Below are positions 1 through 12,045 of a stretch of DNA of 64,000 nt, one piece after another (position 1 is the stretch's first letter; each line of letters starts with the position of its first letter). Source of the stretch: Tragulus kanchil (lineage: Eukaryota; Chordata; Mammalia; Artiodactyla; Tragulidae); assembly GCA_022376925.1 (NCBI GenBank), contig JAIOJX010000032.1, forward strand, positions 118,893,979 through 118,957,978, read 5' to 3'. The position numbers and the translations under genes are program-made. A model generated the notes under the pieces. The model saw nothing but the letters and a program-made list of their open reading frames with translations, was not told where the DNA came from and ran no database searches.

Positions 1-136
1 GGTGCCGTCAAAAGAGGAAAGCATGGGAAAGTAAAAAAAAAAAAAAAAAAAGAAAAACCCTAAAAATTTTTTTTGTTTGCACTGTATCAAATTCTCAGGG
101 AAACAGAATTTCAGTAGTAGTATCCAGTACATGTTA

Positions 137-370
<234 letters not shown>

Positions 371-930
371 CTAGAGGAGAGGAATAAAGACAAGTGACAA
401 AAAAAAAAAAAAACCCTCCAAAACCCAATATGGAATGAATGAGGATATGAGCCAGAACAAGCAGTTTTCCAAGAAGTGTAGTCGCCCAAGAGCTGAGAAA
501 GACCAGTGTCACGTGGCCGATTACCTCCCTGGAGCTGCTATGTATTGGCAGCGTTTGCCAGTCTATCCAGCCAGATGGCAGCTAGACAAAGGAATATTCT
601 TAAGAGTTTCTATACATGCATGGTCTAAATAGTTTCCATCCTTTTTTTCTTTTCTTTCAACCTGCTCCACGCTGGCTTTCAATCCCACCGCTTCATGAAA
701 CTATTTTTGCCAAGGGCACTACAGACTTTCCCACTGACAGAACTGAAGTACAGTGGACAGCTGGCCTCTCAGTGGCAGTTCCTGTCTCCATCTCAGAAAG
801 TTCTCTCTCAATCTGTGATTCCCACCTCTCCTGGTTTTCACTCACCACAGCTGTTGCTTCTTGTTTTCTTTTGTAGACTATTCTAGTGAACTCAACTTCT
901 ACATATTATTGGATTGTTCTAGGCCTTCCT
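371..930. other. Intron, nothing recognised
   Basis: Intron upstream of the 161-370 exon. It has an A14 run at 400-413 and no identifiable repeat, RNA gene or exon. Confidence 0.6.
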
Positions 931-3119
931 TGAAAGGGAATCATTCTCTCTCTAGGTTCATTCTTATGACTTAAAAACACCATTTTTAGGCCCATATACA
1001 CCAAAATGGAACACCTGGATTCTGCCCATGTCTTCAAAATTGTCCTTCTCTTTGTCTTCCTGATTGCAGCAAAGGACGCCACTGCCCAACCTTTGACCAG
1101 AGAGTCATCCTTGTGCTTCCTTTTCCATCGTCATGAGATTATTCAGCACATGTTGTCACTCCACCCCCACAACACACCTTGCATTTATCAATTTTCATCA
1201 TTTATGTCACCACCCCTGCTAGACCATCATCATCTCCAGCCTGGGTCATAGCAATATCACTGGCCACACCACTTCCATTTTCACTCCCTTGTCCTTTACA
1301 CTGCAGTCACAGTTTTTTAAAAACATAAATTTAACAGGACTTTGAGTGGTATGTGTGTGTGTTCAGTGGCTTTGGTCATGTCTGACTCTTTGTGACCCCA
1401 TGGGCTGTAGCCCACTAGGCTCCTCTGTCCATGGGATTCTCCAGGCAAGAATAACTGTAAAATCTTTTTATATCTGCTACTATCCTCTCTATAAATATTT
1501 CCTATCTTACTGCCTCTACTATTCTCTTCCAGCTGTACTAAACTCCACTACACACTAATTTTTGTTGCCTAACCCTACAAAATCCTTGCAACACGAGTCT
1601 ATTCCTTCTCATTACCCATACACTCTCCTCCTTCTCACTCCCATCACATATCTTAGTTAAAAACTGCTTCCATTGTAATATTCTGAGCCGGGACCTTTCT
1701 CTGGATCTGTTTTTCCAGACAGTGTTTTAATTAACTTAGAGCTTAATGGTCAGGTACCAACTTTGATTGCGCCATTTGCCAGAAAAATTTCCTATACTTT
1801 ATCCCTTTAAGACTGTTCAGTTGTGTTTATTGATGTGTATGTATGTATATTTTTCCATTATGTTAGAAAATATTTGCATGATTTTATGACTGTCATCTAC
1901 CAGGGGTACACCTTTTGTCCCTCATATGCTTATATTTGAACTAATACCACTGAACACCATAGCAAACCAGACACAGAGCCTACACCCCCTGGCCAGAGAT
2001 CAAACCAAGGATCCTCGGAGTGGAAGCCCTTGAAAGGGAATCATTCTCTCTAGGTTCATTCTTATGACTTAAACACCTTTTGATACACCAAAATGGAACA
2101 CCTGGATTCTGCCCATGTCTTCAAAATTGTCCTTCTCTTTGTCTTCCTGATTGCAGCAAAGGACGCCACTGCCCAACCTTTGACCAGAGAGTCATCCTTG
2201 TGCTTCCTTTTCCATCGTCATGAGATTATTCAGCACATGTTGTCACTCCACCCCCACAACACACCTTGCATTTATCAATTTTCATCATTTATGTCACCAC
2301 CCCTGCTAGACCATCATCATCTCCAGCCTGGGTCATAGCAATATCACTGGCCACACCACTTCCATTTTCACTCCCTTGTCCTTTACACTGCAGTCACAGT
2401 TTTTTAAAAACATAAATTTAACAGGACTTTGAGTGGTATGTGTGTGTGTGTTCAGTGGCTTTGGTCATGTCTGACTCTTTGTGACCCCATGGGCTGTAGC
2501 CCACTAGGCTCCTCTGTCCATGGGATTCTCCAGGCAAGAATAACTGTAAAATCTTTTTATATCTGCTACTATCCTCTCTATAAATATTTCCTATCTTACT
2601 GCCTCTACTATTCTCTTCCAGCTGTACTAAACTCCACTACACACTAATTTTTGTTGCCTAACCCTACAAAATCCTTGCAACACGAGTCTATTCCTTCTCA
2701 TTACCCATACACTCTCCTCCTTCTCACTCCCATCACATATCTTAGTTAAAAACTGCTTCCATTGTAATATTCTGAGCCGGGACCTTTCTCTGGATCTGTT
2801 TTTCCAGACAGTGTTTTAATTAACTTAGAGCTTAATGGTCAGGTACCAACTTTGATTGCGCCATTTGCCAGAAAAATTTCCTATACTTTATCCCTTTAAG
2901 ACTGTTCAGTTGTGTTTATTGATGTGTATGTATGTATATTTTTCCATTATGTTAGAAAATATTTGCATGATTTTATGACTGTCATCTACCAGGGGTACAC
3001 CTTTTGTCCCTCATATGCTTATATTTGAACTAATACCACTGAACACCATAGCAAACCAGACACAGAGCCTACACCCCCTGGCCAGAGATCAAACCAAGGA
3101 TCCTCGGAGTGGAAGCCCT
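931..3119. repeat. Tandem duplication 1, unit about 1.09 kb
   Basis: The stretch from about 931 recurs from about 2031 and continues to about 3119. Interiors are identical at an offset of 1,087, but the first 60 bases of the second copy lack about 13 bases found in the first (for example cttaaaaacaccattttt against cttaaacacctttt). Both copies contain a Bov-A fragment, non-coding intron sequence and the first bases of an L1. Confidence 0.95.
1336..1457 (-). mobile_element. Bov-A/Bov-tA fragment; repeated at 2423-2544
   Basis: Contains ggtcatgtctgactctttgt and ggctcctctgtccatgggat and is truncated after ccaggcaagaataac. The second copy results from duplication 1. Confidence 0.82.
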
Positions 3120-3378
3120 GACTCCAAGACCCTACACTATCAAAGAACACACAACACTAGAGATTATTCACCTGGAAACAAGACCTAACACCACGTAAGA
3201 CACAAACCACCGAACCCTTCTACAAGGACAGAAACCCAAAGGAAGGGAGAATTCAACCAGGAAGCCTGGGAAAAAGACCTCAGTCACACAGACACACACA
3301 AAGAAACAAAAATTAACATAATGAAAAAACAGAGAAACACCACACAAATGAATAAACAAATTAGGGAAACAGTTACAA

Positions 3379-4257
3379 ATGACAGAAGATGCAACAGATA
3401 AATTATCTGAAAGTGAATTCAGAAGAGCAATATTAGTGAGGATCCAAAACTCTGAAAACAGAATATTAGAGGAAATTAGTGCACTGAGAAGAGATATGCA
3501 AGAAATAAAAAATAAACAAATAGAGACAAACAACTCAATTGCTGAACTTAAAAATACTATAGAAGGTCTCAACAGTAGAGTATCAGAGGCAGAAGAATGG
3601 ATAAGTGAGCTGGAAGACGGAATGGTGAAAATAACTGCTGAAGAACAGAACAAAGCACAAAGAATAAAAAGAACTGAGGATAGCCTCAGAGACCGATGGG
3701 ACAATATGAAATGCACCAACATTAGAATTATAGGGGTCCCAGAAGAAGAAGAGGGAAAGAAAAGCTATGAAAAAATTCTTGAAGACATTATAGTTGAAAA
3801 CTTCCACAGCATGGGAAAAGAAATCGTCAGTCAAGTCCAAGAAGCGCAAAGAGTACCATACAGAATAAACCCAAGAAGAAACACACCAAAACACATATTA
3901 ATGAAGCTAACACAATTAAACACAAAGACAGAATTCTAAAAGCAGCAAGGGAAAAGCAACTAGTGACATACAAGGGAAAGCCCATCCGTTTAACAGCTGA
4001 TCTTTCAACAGAAACTCTGCAGGCCAGAAGGGAATGCCAGGACACATGTAAATGGCTAAAAGAGAATAATCTGCAACCAAGAATCCTCTACCCTGCAAGG
4101 ATCTCATTCAAAATTGATGGAGAAATCAAAAGCTTTACAGATAAGCAAAAGCTAAAAGAATTCTGTACCACAAAATCAGCCTTACAACAAGTGTTAAAGG
4201 GACTTATACAGACAACAAGTATAAGAGAAGAAGAAGATCCACAAAACAAAGCCATCA
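3379..4257 (+). pseudogene. L1 ORF1 relic (RNA-binding chaperone protein), frameshifted
   Basis: From the Met at 3379 the frame gives a coiled-coil N-terminal part (EISALRRDMQEIKNKQIE, then SRVSEAEEWISELEDG) and the RNA-recognition region (IRIIGVPEEEEGKKSYEKIL). It then stops at about 3937 after TKTEF. The C-terminal domain (DRILKAAREKQLVTYKG, then ISFKIDGEIKSFTDKQK) continues in another frame, so one frameshift lies near 3900-3925. Functional L1 ORF1p forms trimers on L1 RNA; this copy cannot make the full protein. The C-terminal frame then runs without a stop into the ORF2 start. Confidence 0.8.
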
Positions 4258-5677
4258 TAACATCTGAGAAGATGACAATAGGATCATTTGTATCAATAAT
4301 TACTTTGAATGTAAATGGACTAAATGCCCAAACCAAAAGACACAGACTGGCTGAATGGATTAAAAAACACGACCCATACATATGCTGCCTCCAGGAAACT
4401 CACTTAGACACTCATAGACTGAAAGTGAGGGAATGGAAAAAGATATTCCATGCAAATGGAAATCAAAAGAATGATGGAGTAGCTAAAATAGACATCAAAA
4501 TAAAGAAGATTAGAAGAGACGGAGGCAGGACACGACATACACATAAGGACCCAACTTTCTGAATTCAGAAGAGCGATACTGGTGAGGATCCAAAACTCGA
4601 AAACAGACGATTGGAGGAAATTAGTGCACTGAGAAGAGATATGCAAGAAATAAAAAATAAACAAATAGAGACAAACAACTCAATTGCTGAACTTAAAAAT
4701 ACTATAGAAGGTCTCAACAGTAGAGTATCAGAGGCAGAAGAATGGATAAGTGAGCTGGAAGACGGAATGGTGAAAATAACTGCTGAAGAACAGAACAAAG
4801 CACAAAGAATAAAAAGAACTGAGGATAGCCTCAGAGACCGATGGGACAATATGAAATGCACCAACATTAGAATTATAGGGGTCCCAGAAGAAGAAGAGGG
4901 AAAGAAAAGCTATGAAAAAATTCTTGAAGACATTATAGTTGAAAACTTCCACAGCATGGGAAAAGAAATCGTCAGTCAAGTCCAAGAAGCGCAAAGAGTA
5001 CCATACAGAATAAACCCAAGAAGAAACACACCAAAACACATATTAATGAAGCTAACACAATTAAACACAAAGACAGAATTCTAAAAGCAGCAAGGGAAAA
5101 GCAACTAGTGACATACAAGGGAAAGCCCATCCGTTTAACAGCTGATCTTTCAACAGAAACTCTGCAGGCCAGAAGGGAATGCCAGGACACATGTAAATGG
5201 CTAAAAGAGAATAATCTGCAACCAAGAATCCTCTACCCTGCAAGGATCTCATTCAAAATTGATGGAGAAATCAAAAGCTTTACAGATAAGCAAAAGCAAA
5301 AAGAATTCTGTACCACAAAATCAGCCTTACAACAAGTGTTAAAGGGACTTATACAGACAACAAGTATAAGAGAAGAAGAAGATCCACAAAACAAAGCCAT
5401 CATAACATCTGAGAAGATGACAATAGGATCATTTGTATCAATAATTACTTTGAATGTAAATGGACTAAATGCCCAAACCAAAAGACACAGACTGGCTGAA
5501 TGGATTAAAAAACACGACCCATACATATGCTGCCTCCAGGAAACTCACTTAGACACTCATAGACTGAAAGTGAGGGAATGGAAAAAGATATTCCATGCAA
5601 ATGGAAATCAAAAGAATGATGGAGTAGCTAAAATAGACATCAAAATAAAGAAGATTAGAAGAGACGAGGCAGGACAC
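3414..5677. repeat. Tandem duplication 2, unit about 1.145 kb, inside an L1
   Basis: L1 sequence from 3414 to about 4533 recurs from 4560 to 5677. Bases 4534-4559 form a degraded junction. The start of the second copy differs from the first at scattered sites (gcgatactggtg against gcaatattagtg), while the interior is nearly identical. The L1 is therefore not really 1.1 kb longer than normal in this part. Confidence 0.95.
4611..5416 (+). pseudogene. L1 ORF1 relic, duplicate copy
   Basis: This repeats the ORF1 region of 3379-4257, starting within the coiled coil and carrying the same frameshift. It differs from the first copy by one visible amino-acid change (KLKEF against KQKEF). It exists because of tandem duplication 2 and is not a second insertion. 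Confidence 0.8.
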
Positions 5678-6569
5678 TACATAATGATCAAGGGATCAAT
5701 CCAAAGGAAGACATAACAATCATAAATATCTATGTACCCAACACATAAGACAAACACTTTCAGACATAAAAGAAGACATTGACAATAACACAATAATAGT
5801 AGGAGACTTTAACACTCCTCTCACACCAATGGACAGATCATCAAAACAGAAAATTAATAAAGAAACACAAGTCTTAAATGACACACTAGAAGAGATGGAC
5901 CTCATGGATATCTTTAGGACTTTCCATTCAAAAGCAGAAGAATACACTTTCCTCTCAAGTGCTCATGGAACATTCTCCAGGATAGACCACATCTTGGGCC
6001 ATAAATCAAACCTCAGTCAATTCAAGAAAACTGAAATTATATCAACCACCTTCTCTGACCACAATGCAATGAGACCAGAGATGAACTACAGGAAAAAAAC
6101 TGCTAAAAACACGAACACGTGGAGATTAAACAACACATACCTAAAAAACAAACTGATTACCGAGCAAATCAAAGGAGAAATAAAGAAATTCTAATTCTTA
6201 GAAGAAAATGACAATGAACACACAACAGTGCAAAACCTATGGGATACTTCAAAAGCAATTCTAAGAGAGAAATTTGTAGCAATACAATCCTACCTCAAGA
6301 AACCGGAAAAATATCAAACAGACGACCTAACCCTACGCTTAAAACAACTGGAGAAAGAAGAACAAAAACACCTCAAAGTTAGCAGAAGAAGAAACCATAA
6401 AGATCAGAACAGAAATAAATGAAAAAGAAACGAAAGAAACAATAGTAAAGATAAATACAACGAGAAGCTGGTTCTTTGAAAAGATAAACAAAATTGACAA
6501 ACCACTGGCCAGACTCATCAAGAAAAAGAGAGAGAAGAACCAGATCAACAAAATCAAAAATGAAAAAGG
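5417..6569 (+). pseudogene. L1 ORF2 relic, endonuclease domain
   Basis: ORF2 begins MTIGSFVSIITLNVNGLNAQ at 5417 (earlier duplicate at 4272). Landmarks of the apurinic-type endonuclease are visible: the N-terminal NVNGLN Asn, CCLQETH with the catalytic Glu, GDFNTPL near 5803, RIDHIL near 5980 and SDHNA near 6056. A small deletion and frame breaks near 5640-5715 (a stop after IQRKT) and near 6190 split the frame. The segment ends at the beginning of the reverse-transcriptase region, where a SINE is inserted. Confidence 0.82.
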
Positions 6570-6900
6570 AGGGCTTCCGTTGGTGGTCCAGTGGGTAAGG
6601 ACACCGCCTTGCAGTGCAAGGGGTGCCGGTTCGATCCCTGGCCTGGGAAGATCCCATGTGCCGCGGAGCGGCTGGACCGATGTGTCCAATTACCGAGCCG
6701 GAGCTCTGGAGCACATGCGCCCAGAGCCTCTGCAACGACAGACGCCACGGCGATGGGAGGCCCATGAGGGCCAAAGAACAAAGACGGATGAAAATGGATA
6801 AATGAAAGACCAATAGAAGTGGCCCGCCTGCTCCCCTCCCACACCACCCCACCCCCACCAAAATAAATAAATAAATCTTAAAAAAAAAACACACACAAAA
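6570..6900 (+). mobile_element. CHR-like tRNA-derived SINE (abundant 320-bp family)
   Basis: A tRNA-like head (ggtggtccagtgggtaagg as A box, ggttcgatccctgg as B box) is followed by a GC-rich body, then ccaatagaagtggcccgcc, (taaa)n and poly-A. It lies exactly at the deletion point of the surrounding L1, and no clear target-site duplication is visible. Confidence 0.9.
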
Positions 6901-6904
6901 AACC

Positions 6905-7660
6905 CCTCGAATAGCCAAAGCAATCCTGAGAAAGAAAAATGGAGTTGGACGGACCAGCCTCCCTAACTTCAGACTACACTACAAAGCAACAGTCATCAAG
7001 ACGGTATGGTTATGGCACAAAAACAGAAATATAGACCAATAAATATAGACCAATGGAACAAGACAGAGAACCCAGGGATAAACCCACACACCTGTGGGTA
7101 CCTTATTTTTGACAAAGGAGGCAAAACTATAAAATGGGACAAAGAGAGTCTCTTCAACAAATGGTGTTGGGAAAACTGGACAGCTACATGCAAAAAAATG
7201 AAGTTGGAACATTCCCTGACACCATACACAAAGATAAACTCAAAGTGGATTAAAGACCTAAATGTAAGATCAGAAACCATAAAACTCTTAGAGGAGAATA
7301 CAGACAAAACACTCAAGGACATAAAGCAAAGCAAGATCTTCCATGAGCTGTCTACTAGAATAATGGAACTAAAAAGAAAAATTAACATGTGGGACCTAAT
7401 GAAACTTAAAAACTTTTATACATCAAAATAAATTACAAAAAAGGAGAACAGACAGCCCACAGAATGGGAGAAAATAATAGCAAATGAAACAACAAACAAA
7501 GAATTAATCTCCAAAATCTACAAGCAATTCAGACAACTCAGCACTGGAAAAATGAACAATCAAATCAAAAAATGGGAAAAAAACCTAAACAGACATCTCA
7601 CCAAAGAGGACACACAGATGGCCAAAAAGCATATGAAATGACGCTCAACCTCGCTTAATG
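6905..7660 (+). pseudogene. L1 ORF2 relic, C-terminal segment
   Basis: After the SINE, L1 ORF2 resumes close to its C-terminus, with [45 protein letters not shown] and [13 protein letters not shown]. The central reverse-transcriptase core, including the catalytic Asp pair, is absent. The part downstream of about 7430 continues through stops to the 3' UTR. Confidence 0.82.
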
Positions 7661-8057
7661 CAAGTCAAAACTACAATGAGATATCACCTCACACCAGTCA
7701 GAATGGCCATCAGCAAGAAGTCTATAGACAATAAATGTTGGACAGAGGGTGCGGAGAAAAGGGAACACTCTAATAAGAGAACAGACATGGGCATTGTGGG
7801 GAATTAACAGTGGGTGGCAGGAACAGAGGGAGTAACATGGAAACCTATACTATCATATGTGAAAAAGATAACTATTGTAATTGCACTGCGGAAATAGGAG
7901 ATCCTGCAGGAGTGCGGTGTGACACCCTGGAGGGGTGGGATGTGGGGACTGGGAGAGACAGGGGGTCAGGGATATGCATATGACTGATCTGGGAACATAC
8001 ATGTCTGTGAACAATAAAGCTCTGTAAAAATTTTAAAAAAAGAAAAAAAAGATTTCT

Positions 8058-8166
8058 GACAGGAGTTGCCATTTCCTTCTCCAGGGGATCTTCCTGACTT
8101 AGGAACAGAACCTGAGTCTCTGGAATAGGCAGGCAGGTTCTTTACTGCTGAGCTACCAGTGAAGCC
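8058..8166 (-). mobile_element. Bov-tA fragment, inverted; repeated at 9241-9349
   Basis: Contains ccttctccaggggatcttcc and ggcaggttctttactgctga and ends in the tRNA head (ctaccagtgaagcc). It follows directly after the L1 tail. Confidence 0.82.
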
Positions 8167-8220
8167 GTCTGAGTTTTATATTTCACATTAAAAAAGCAAC
8201 AGGTTTGTATTCTGGTTTCT

Positions 8221-8554
8221 TTTTTTTTTTTTTAAAGATTTATTTATTTATTTATGTTGGGCGGGGGTTGGGTTGGGGAGGGAGGAGAGTGGGCATGCCA
8301 CTTCTATTGCTCTTTCATTTCTCTATTTTCATCCGTCTTTGTTCTTTAGCTCCTGTGGGCCTCCCATCACGGTGGCGTCTGTCGTTGCAGAGTGCCGGCT
8401 CTGGGCGCATGCGCTCCAGAGCTCAGGCTCAGTGATTGGACACATTGGTCCAGCCGCTCCGTGGCACATGGGATCTTCCCAGGCCAGGGATCAAACTGGC
8501 GCCCCTTGCACTGCAAGGCGGTGTCCTTACCCACTGGACCACCATGGGAAGCCC
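8221..8554 (-). mobile_element. CHR-like tRNA-derived SINE (abundant 320-bp family)
   Basis: Full-length inverted copy from poly-T to gggaagccc, flanked by the target-site duplication tgtattctggtttct (8206-8220 and 8555-8569). An identical copy at 9404-9737 is due to duplication 3. Confidence 0.92.
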
Positions 8555-9403
8555 TGTATTCTGGTTTCTTAACCAGCCTTATAAGTCTGTCTAACATTAG
8601 CCAGAGGCCCAGCGTTCAGGCTCTGAGTGATTTTCAGAAGTTTTAAGTTTGCCTAGTTGAGGTTCCAAAGTGACCCACACTGAAGAGAGGAAAAGGCAGA
8701 ATCAGGCGTCTAATTTCTGACTCCACAGTTTGTCAACTTGGCCACCTTGAATAGTTTTCTCAAACTGCTGACCCTTGAGGGATGAGAGATATAGAGATAA
8801 AGTGGACAAACTATTACTTTAAGGTAGTTGGCCACAGCACATAACTCTACTTAGGTGCCTGGCCTAAAGCACCAGCCAGAAGACTGAAGTCTCATTACTG
8901 AAATGGCCAAAATTTTACCCCACCATGAAGGAGATTCAAAACAACAAAAATTATCTTCCCCTTTTAACACACTATCATTTACCCATCCCTGAAGGACTTG
9001 TTCATTAATCAGAAGATATTGATATTTACAGAGTGCCAGCCATATTTATGGCTTCCCTGGTAGCTCAGTTTGTAAAGTGCTCAAGCCTGCAGGAGTGCGG
9101 TGTGACACCCTGGAGGGGTGGGATGTGGGGACTGGGAGAGACAGGGGGTCAGGGATATGCATATGACTGATCTGGGAACATACATGTCTGTGAACAATAA
9201 AGCTCTGTAAAAATTTTAAAAAAAGAAAAAAAAGATTTCTGACAGGAGTTGCCATTTCCTTCTCCAGGGGATCTTCCTGACTTAGGAACAGAACCTGAGT
9301 CTCTGGAATAGGCAGGCAGGTTCTTTACTGCTGAGCTACCAGTGAAGCCGTCTGAGTTTTATATTTCACATTAAAAAAGCAACAGGTTTGTATTCTGGTT
9401 TCT

Positions 9404-9737
9404 TTTTTTTTTTTTTAAAGATTTATTTATTTATTTATGTTGGGCGGGGGTTGGGTTGGGGAGGGAGGAGAGTGGGCATGCCACTTCTATTGCTCTTTCA
9501 TTTCTCTATTTTCATCCGTCTTTGTTCTTTAGCTCCTGTGGGCCTCCCATCACGGTGGCGTCTGTCGTTGCAGAGTGCCGGCTCTGGGCGCATGCGCTCC
9601 AGAGCTCAGGCTCAGTGATTGGACACATTGGTCCAGCCGCTCCGTGGCACATGGGATCTTCCCAGGCCAGGGATCAAACTGGCGCCCCTTGCACTGCAAG
9701 GCGGTGTCCTTACCCACTGGACCACCATGGGAAGCCC
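9404..9737 (-). mobile_element. CHR-like SINE, duplicate of 8221-8554
   Basis: Same sequence and same target-site duplications as the copy 1,183 bases upstream. Two independent insertions would not share flanks, so this belongs to the tandem duplication. Confidence 0.92.
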
Positions 9738-10229
9738 TGTATTCTGGTTTCTTAACCAGCCTTATAAGTCTGTCTAACATTAGCCAGAGGCCCAGCGTTC
9801 AGGCTCTGAGTGATTTTCAGAAGTTTTAAGTTTGCCTAGTTGAGGTTCCAAAGTGACCCACACTGAAGAGAGGAAAAGGCAGAATCAGGCGTCTAATTTC
9901 TGACTCCACAGTTTGTCAACTTGGCCACCTTGAATAGTTTTCTCAAACTGCTGACCCTTGAGGGATGAGAGATATAGAGATAAAGTGGACAAACTATTAC
10001 TTTAAGGTAGTTGGCCACAGCACATAACTCTACTTAGGTGCCTGGCCTAAAGCACCAGCCAGAAGACTGAAGTCTCATTACTGAAATGGCCAAAATTTTA
10101 CCCCACCATGAAGGAGATTCAAAACAACAAAAATTATCTTCCCCTTTTAACACACTATCATTTACCCATCCCTGAAGGACTTGTTCATTAATCAGAAGAT
10201 ATTGATATTTACAGAGTGCCAGCCATATT

Positions 10230-10442
10230 TATGGCTTCCCTGGTAGCTCAGTTTGTAAAGAATCTGTCTACAGTGTAGGAGACCTGGATTCAATCCCCAG
10301 GTTGGGAAGATTCCCCTGGAGAAAGAAGTGACAAACCACTCCAATATTCTTGCCTGGAAAGTCCCAGGGACAGAGAAGCCTGGTGGGCTACAGTCCACGG
10401 GGTCATAAGAGTTGGATACTACTTAGTGACTAACCACCACCA
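10230..10442 (+). mobile_element. Bov-tA SINE; partial copy at 9047-9078
   Basis: tRNA-Glu-like head (ggcttccctggtagctcag) joined to a Bov-A body (cctggtgggctacagtccac). Only its first part is present before the duplication 3 junction, and the full element follows the second copy. Confidence 0.85.
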
Positions 10443-10809
10443 CCGGCCATATATAAGACCTGTTGTTCTCGTCATTGGACCTTGACAAAGAAGTAGCATT
10501 GCTTGAGTATGCTCAGCGTGGACAGTTAAAATGATTTAAGAAAGGTGTTTGAAGGGAAAAGTAAAAGGCTGTCTTGAAACGTAAGAAAGATTTGGAATTT
10601 AAAACTACAAAGGCTTGAGGGAATACAATATTCAAAACATTGTGAAAGGGAAGGATAGAGAAGAAGTGTATCCAAACAATCCTGAAATTCTAGACCTCCC
10701 TAGAATGGCTTCCCTTGAAGTTTGAGATAAATGACTATTTGCTTTCCTCTATATCTCCCTTACTAGACTGAGAGCCCCTAAAAAGTGGGACCTTTCTTAA
10801 CCGATTTTT

Positions 10810-11080
10810 TTTAAAGTTTTTTTTTTTTTTTTTTGGCCACTTCTGTTGATCTTTCATTTATTTATCTTTGTTCTTTGGCCTCTGTGGGCCTCCCATCGCA
10901 GTGGCCTCTCTCGTTGCAGAGCACCGGCTCTGGGCGCATGTGCTCCAGAGCTCCGGCTCGGTAGTTGGACACATCGGTCCAGCTGCTTCGTAGCACGTGG
11001 GATCTTCCCAGGCCAGGGATGAACCGGCGCCCCTTGCACTGCAAGGCGGTGTCTTTACCTACTGGATCACCAGGGAAGCC
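10810..11080 (-). mobile_element. CHR-like tRNA-derived SINE (abundant 320-bp family)
   Basis: Inverted copy with a long T tract, GC-rich body and cagggaagcc head. Target-site duplication cttaaccgattttt is present at 10796-10809 and again from 11081. Confidence 0.9.
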
Positions 11081-11130
11081 CTTAACCGATTTTTATGTCA
11101 CCTTTTAAATAGGGTCATTGATCCTGACAC

Positions 11131-11376
11131 ATCAGGGGTGGCAAACTTTTCATATTAAGGGCAAGATAGTAAATATTCCAGCTTTTGTGGGCCACATGTA
11201 GTAGTTCTCTGCCGGAACTACTCATATCTACTGTTGTAGTGTGAAGGCAGTCCTCAACAATATGTCAAGAAACAGGTGTGGCTGTGTGCCAATAAAACTT
11301 TATTTATAGAAACAGAAGGCAGGTCAAACCCTGCCTATAGGTTCACCTATAGGCCAAAGTTTGCTAACCAATGCAA
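11131..11376 (+). mobile_element. Old non-autonomous hAT-type DNA transposon (Charlie/MER-like)
   Basis: It starts caggggtggcaaact and ends agtttgctaacc, an imperfect terminal inverted repeat. The interior has gcaagatagtaaatattcc, ttttgtgggccacatg and ccaataaaactttatttata, familiar from a common mammalian MITE. The exact subfamily is not named here. Confidence 0.65.
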
Positions 11377-11867
11377 CAGAAGTTAAGAATTGTGTCTGTT
11401 TTGAAAACTCTGTAAAAGTAAAAAGTAAAATAAAAATTTTAAAAAAAACAGTAAAGAAAAAAAGAATTGTGTCTGTTTTGCCTATCATTAAGCCCTCAAT
11501 ATTGATGAGATGGTCTGCTTTGTGTAGGACTGATGCTCAGTAAGTATTTGTGAATGTTGAACTCCAGAATTGTAGATAGGGGCTTACAGAAACTAGGTGT
11601 CTAATATATGTTTTCAGAATTGAACCACAATTAAAAGAAAGTAATATTTTATATGGTGGTTCAGTTTGAATATTCTATAGTTTACAAAATTTACATGAAT
11701 CTGTGGGGGGTAGTTCTATACAGATTATTGCAAAATAGGCATGTTTGGGGGATGTTCCCCTAACTTTTGATATGCTCATGTCAAGAAGAATAATTTTGTT
11801 CTCTCATGGTTTGTTTCTTGGGGAAGTTGATATCTGATTCAAAGAATAACAATGAACGCATCTAGGG

Positions 11868-12045
11868 ACTTCCCTGGGGGTCCAGTGGTTAAGATTTCAC
11901 TTTCTAATGCAGGGGATACAGGTTCAGTTTCTGGTTGGGGAGTTAAGATACCACATGCCTGTGGCCAAAAAACCAAAACATAACACAGAAGCAATATTGT
12001 AACAAATTCAATAAAGACTTTAAAAATGGTCCACATAAAAGAAAA
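11868..12045 (+). mobile_element. CHR-2-like SINE
   Basis: Starts gggacttccctgggggtcca with a tRNA-like head and ends in A-rich sequence after tgtggccaaaaaacc. It is diverged and lies between two coding exons. Confidence 0.8.

Larger units (their letters stand above)
3046..8040 (+). mobile_element. Young but defective L1 LINE, plus strand
   Basis: The element runs from a bovine-like L1 5' region (about 3046), through ORF1 and the ORF2 endonuclease, to an ORF2 C-terminal part, a 3' UTR (with tgggatgtggggactggg) and an A-rich tail near 8040. The reverse-transcriptase core is missing: sequence jumps from the segment after the endonuclease to the C-terminal segment, and a SINE sits at that point. 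Duplication 2 artificially lengthens it and duplication 3 repeats its tail. It lies antisense to the host gene in an intron. With its lesions it cannot be active. Confidence 0.9.
7903..10260. repeat. Tandem duplication 3, unit about 1.18 kb
   Basis: Bases 7903-9078 recur at 9086-10260 at an offset of 1,183. Each copy holds an L1 3' end, a Bov-A fragment, a 320-bp CHR-like SINE and single-copy intron. The first copy stops inside a Bov-tA element that is complete only after the second copy. A short filler (tgctcaa) separates them. Confidence 0.95.

Noticed and set aside
1006..2338. An 81-codon open frame present twice (1006 and 2093)
   Set aside because: It is duplicated only because of block 1, has no recognisable domain, and lies on the opposite strand in an intron.
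3168..5252. Minus-strand hydrophobic open frames across the L1
   Set aside because: They are antisense shadows of the A-rich ORF1 and ORF2 coding strand.
6585..6660. tRNA genes suggested by A and B boxes in many places
   Set aside because: They are the tRNA-derived heads of SINEs with long non-tRNA bodies and poly-A tails.
6339..6918. Open frames with recurring text such as DTSVQPL and [15 protein letters not shown], also near 8.4, 20.3, 27.3, 28.7, 35.1, 40.3 and 45.6 kb
   Set aside because: They are translations of the CHR-like SINE in various frames and orientations, not a protein family.
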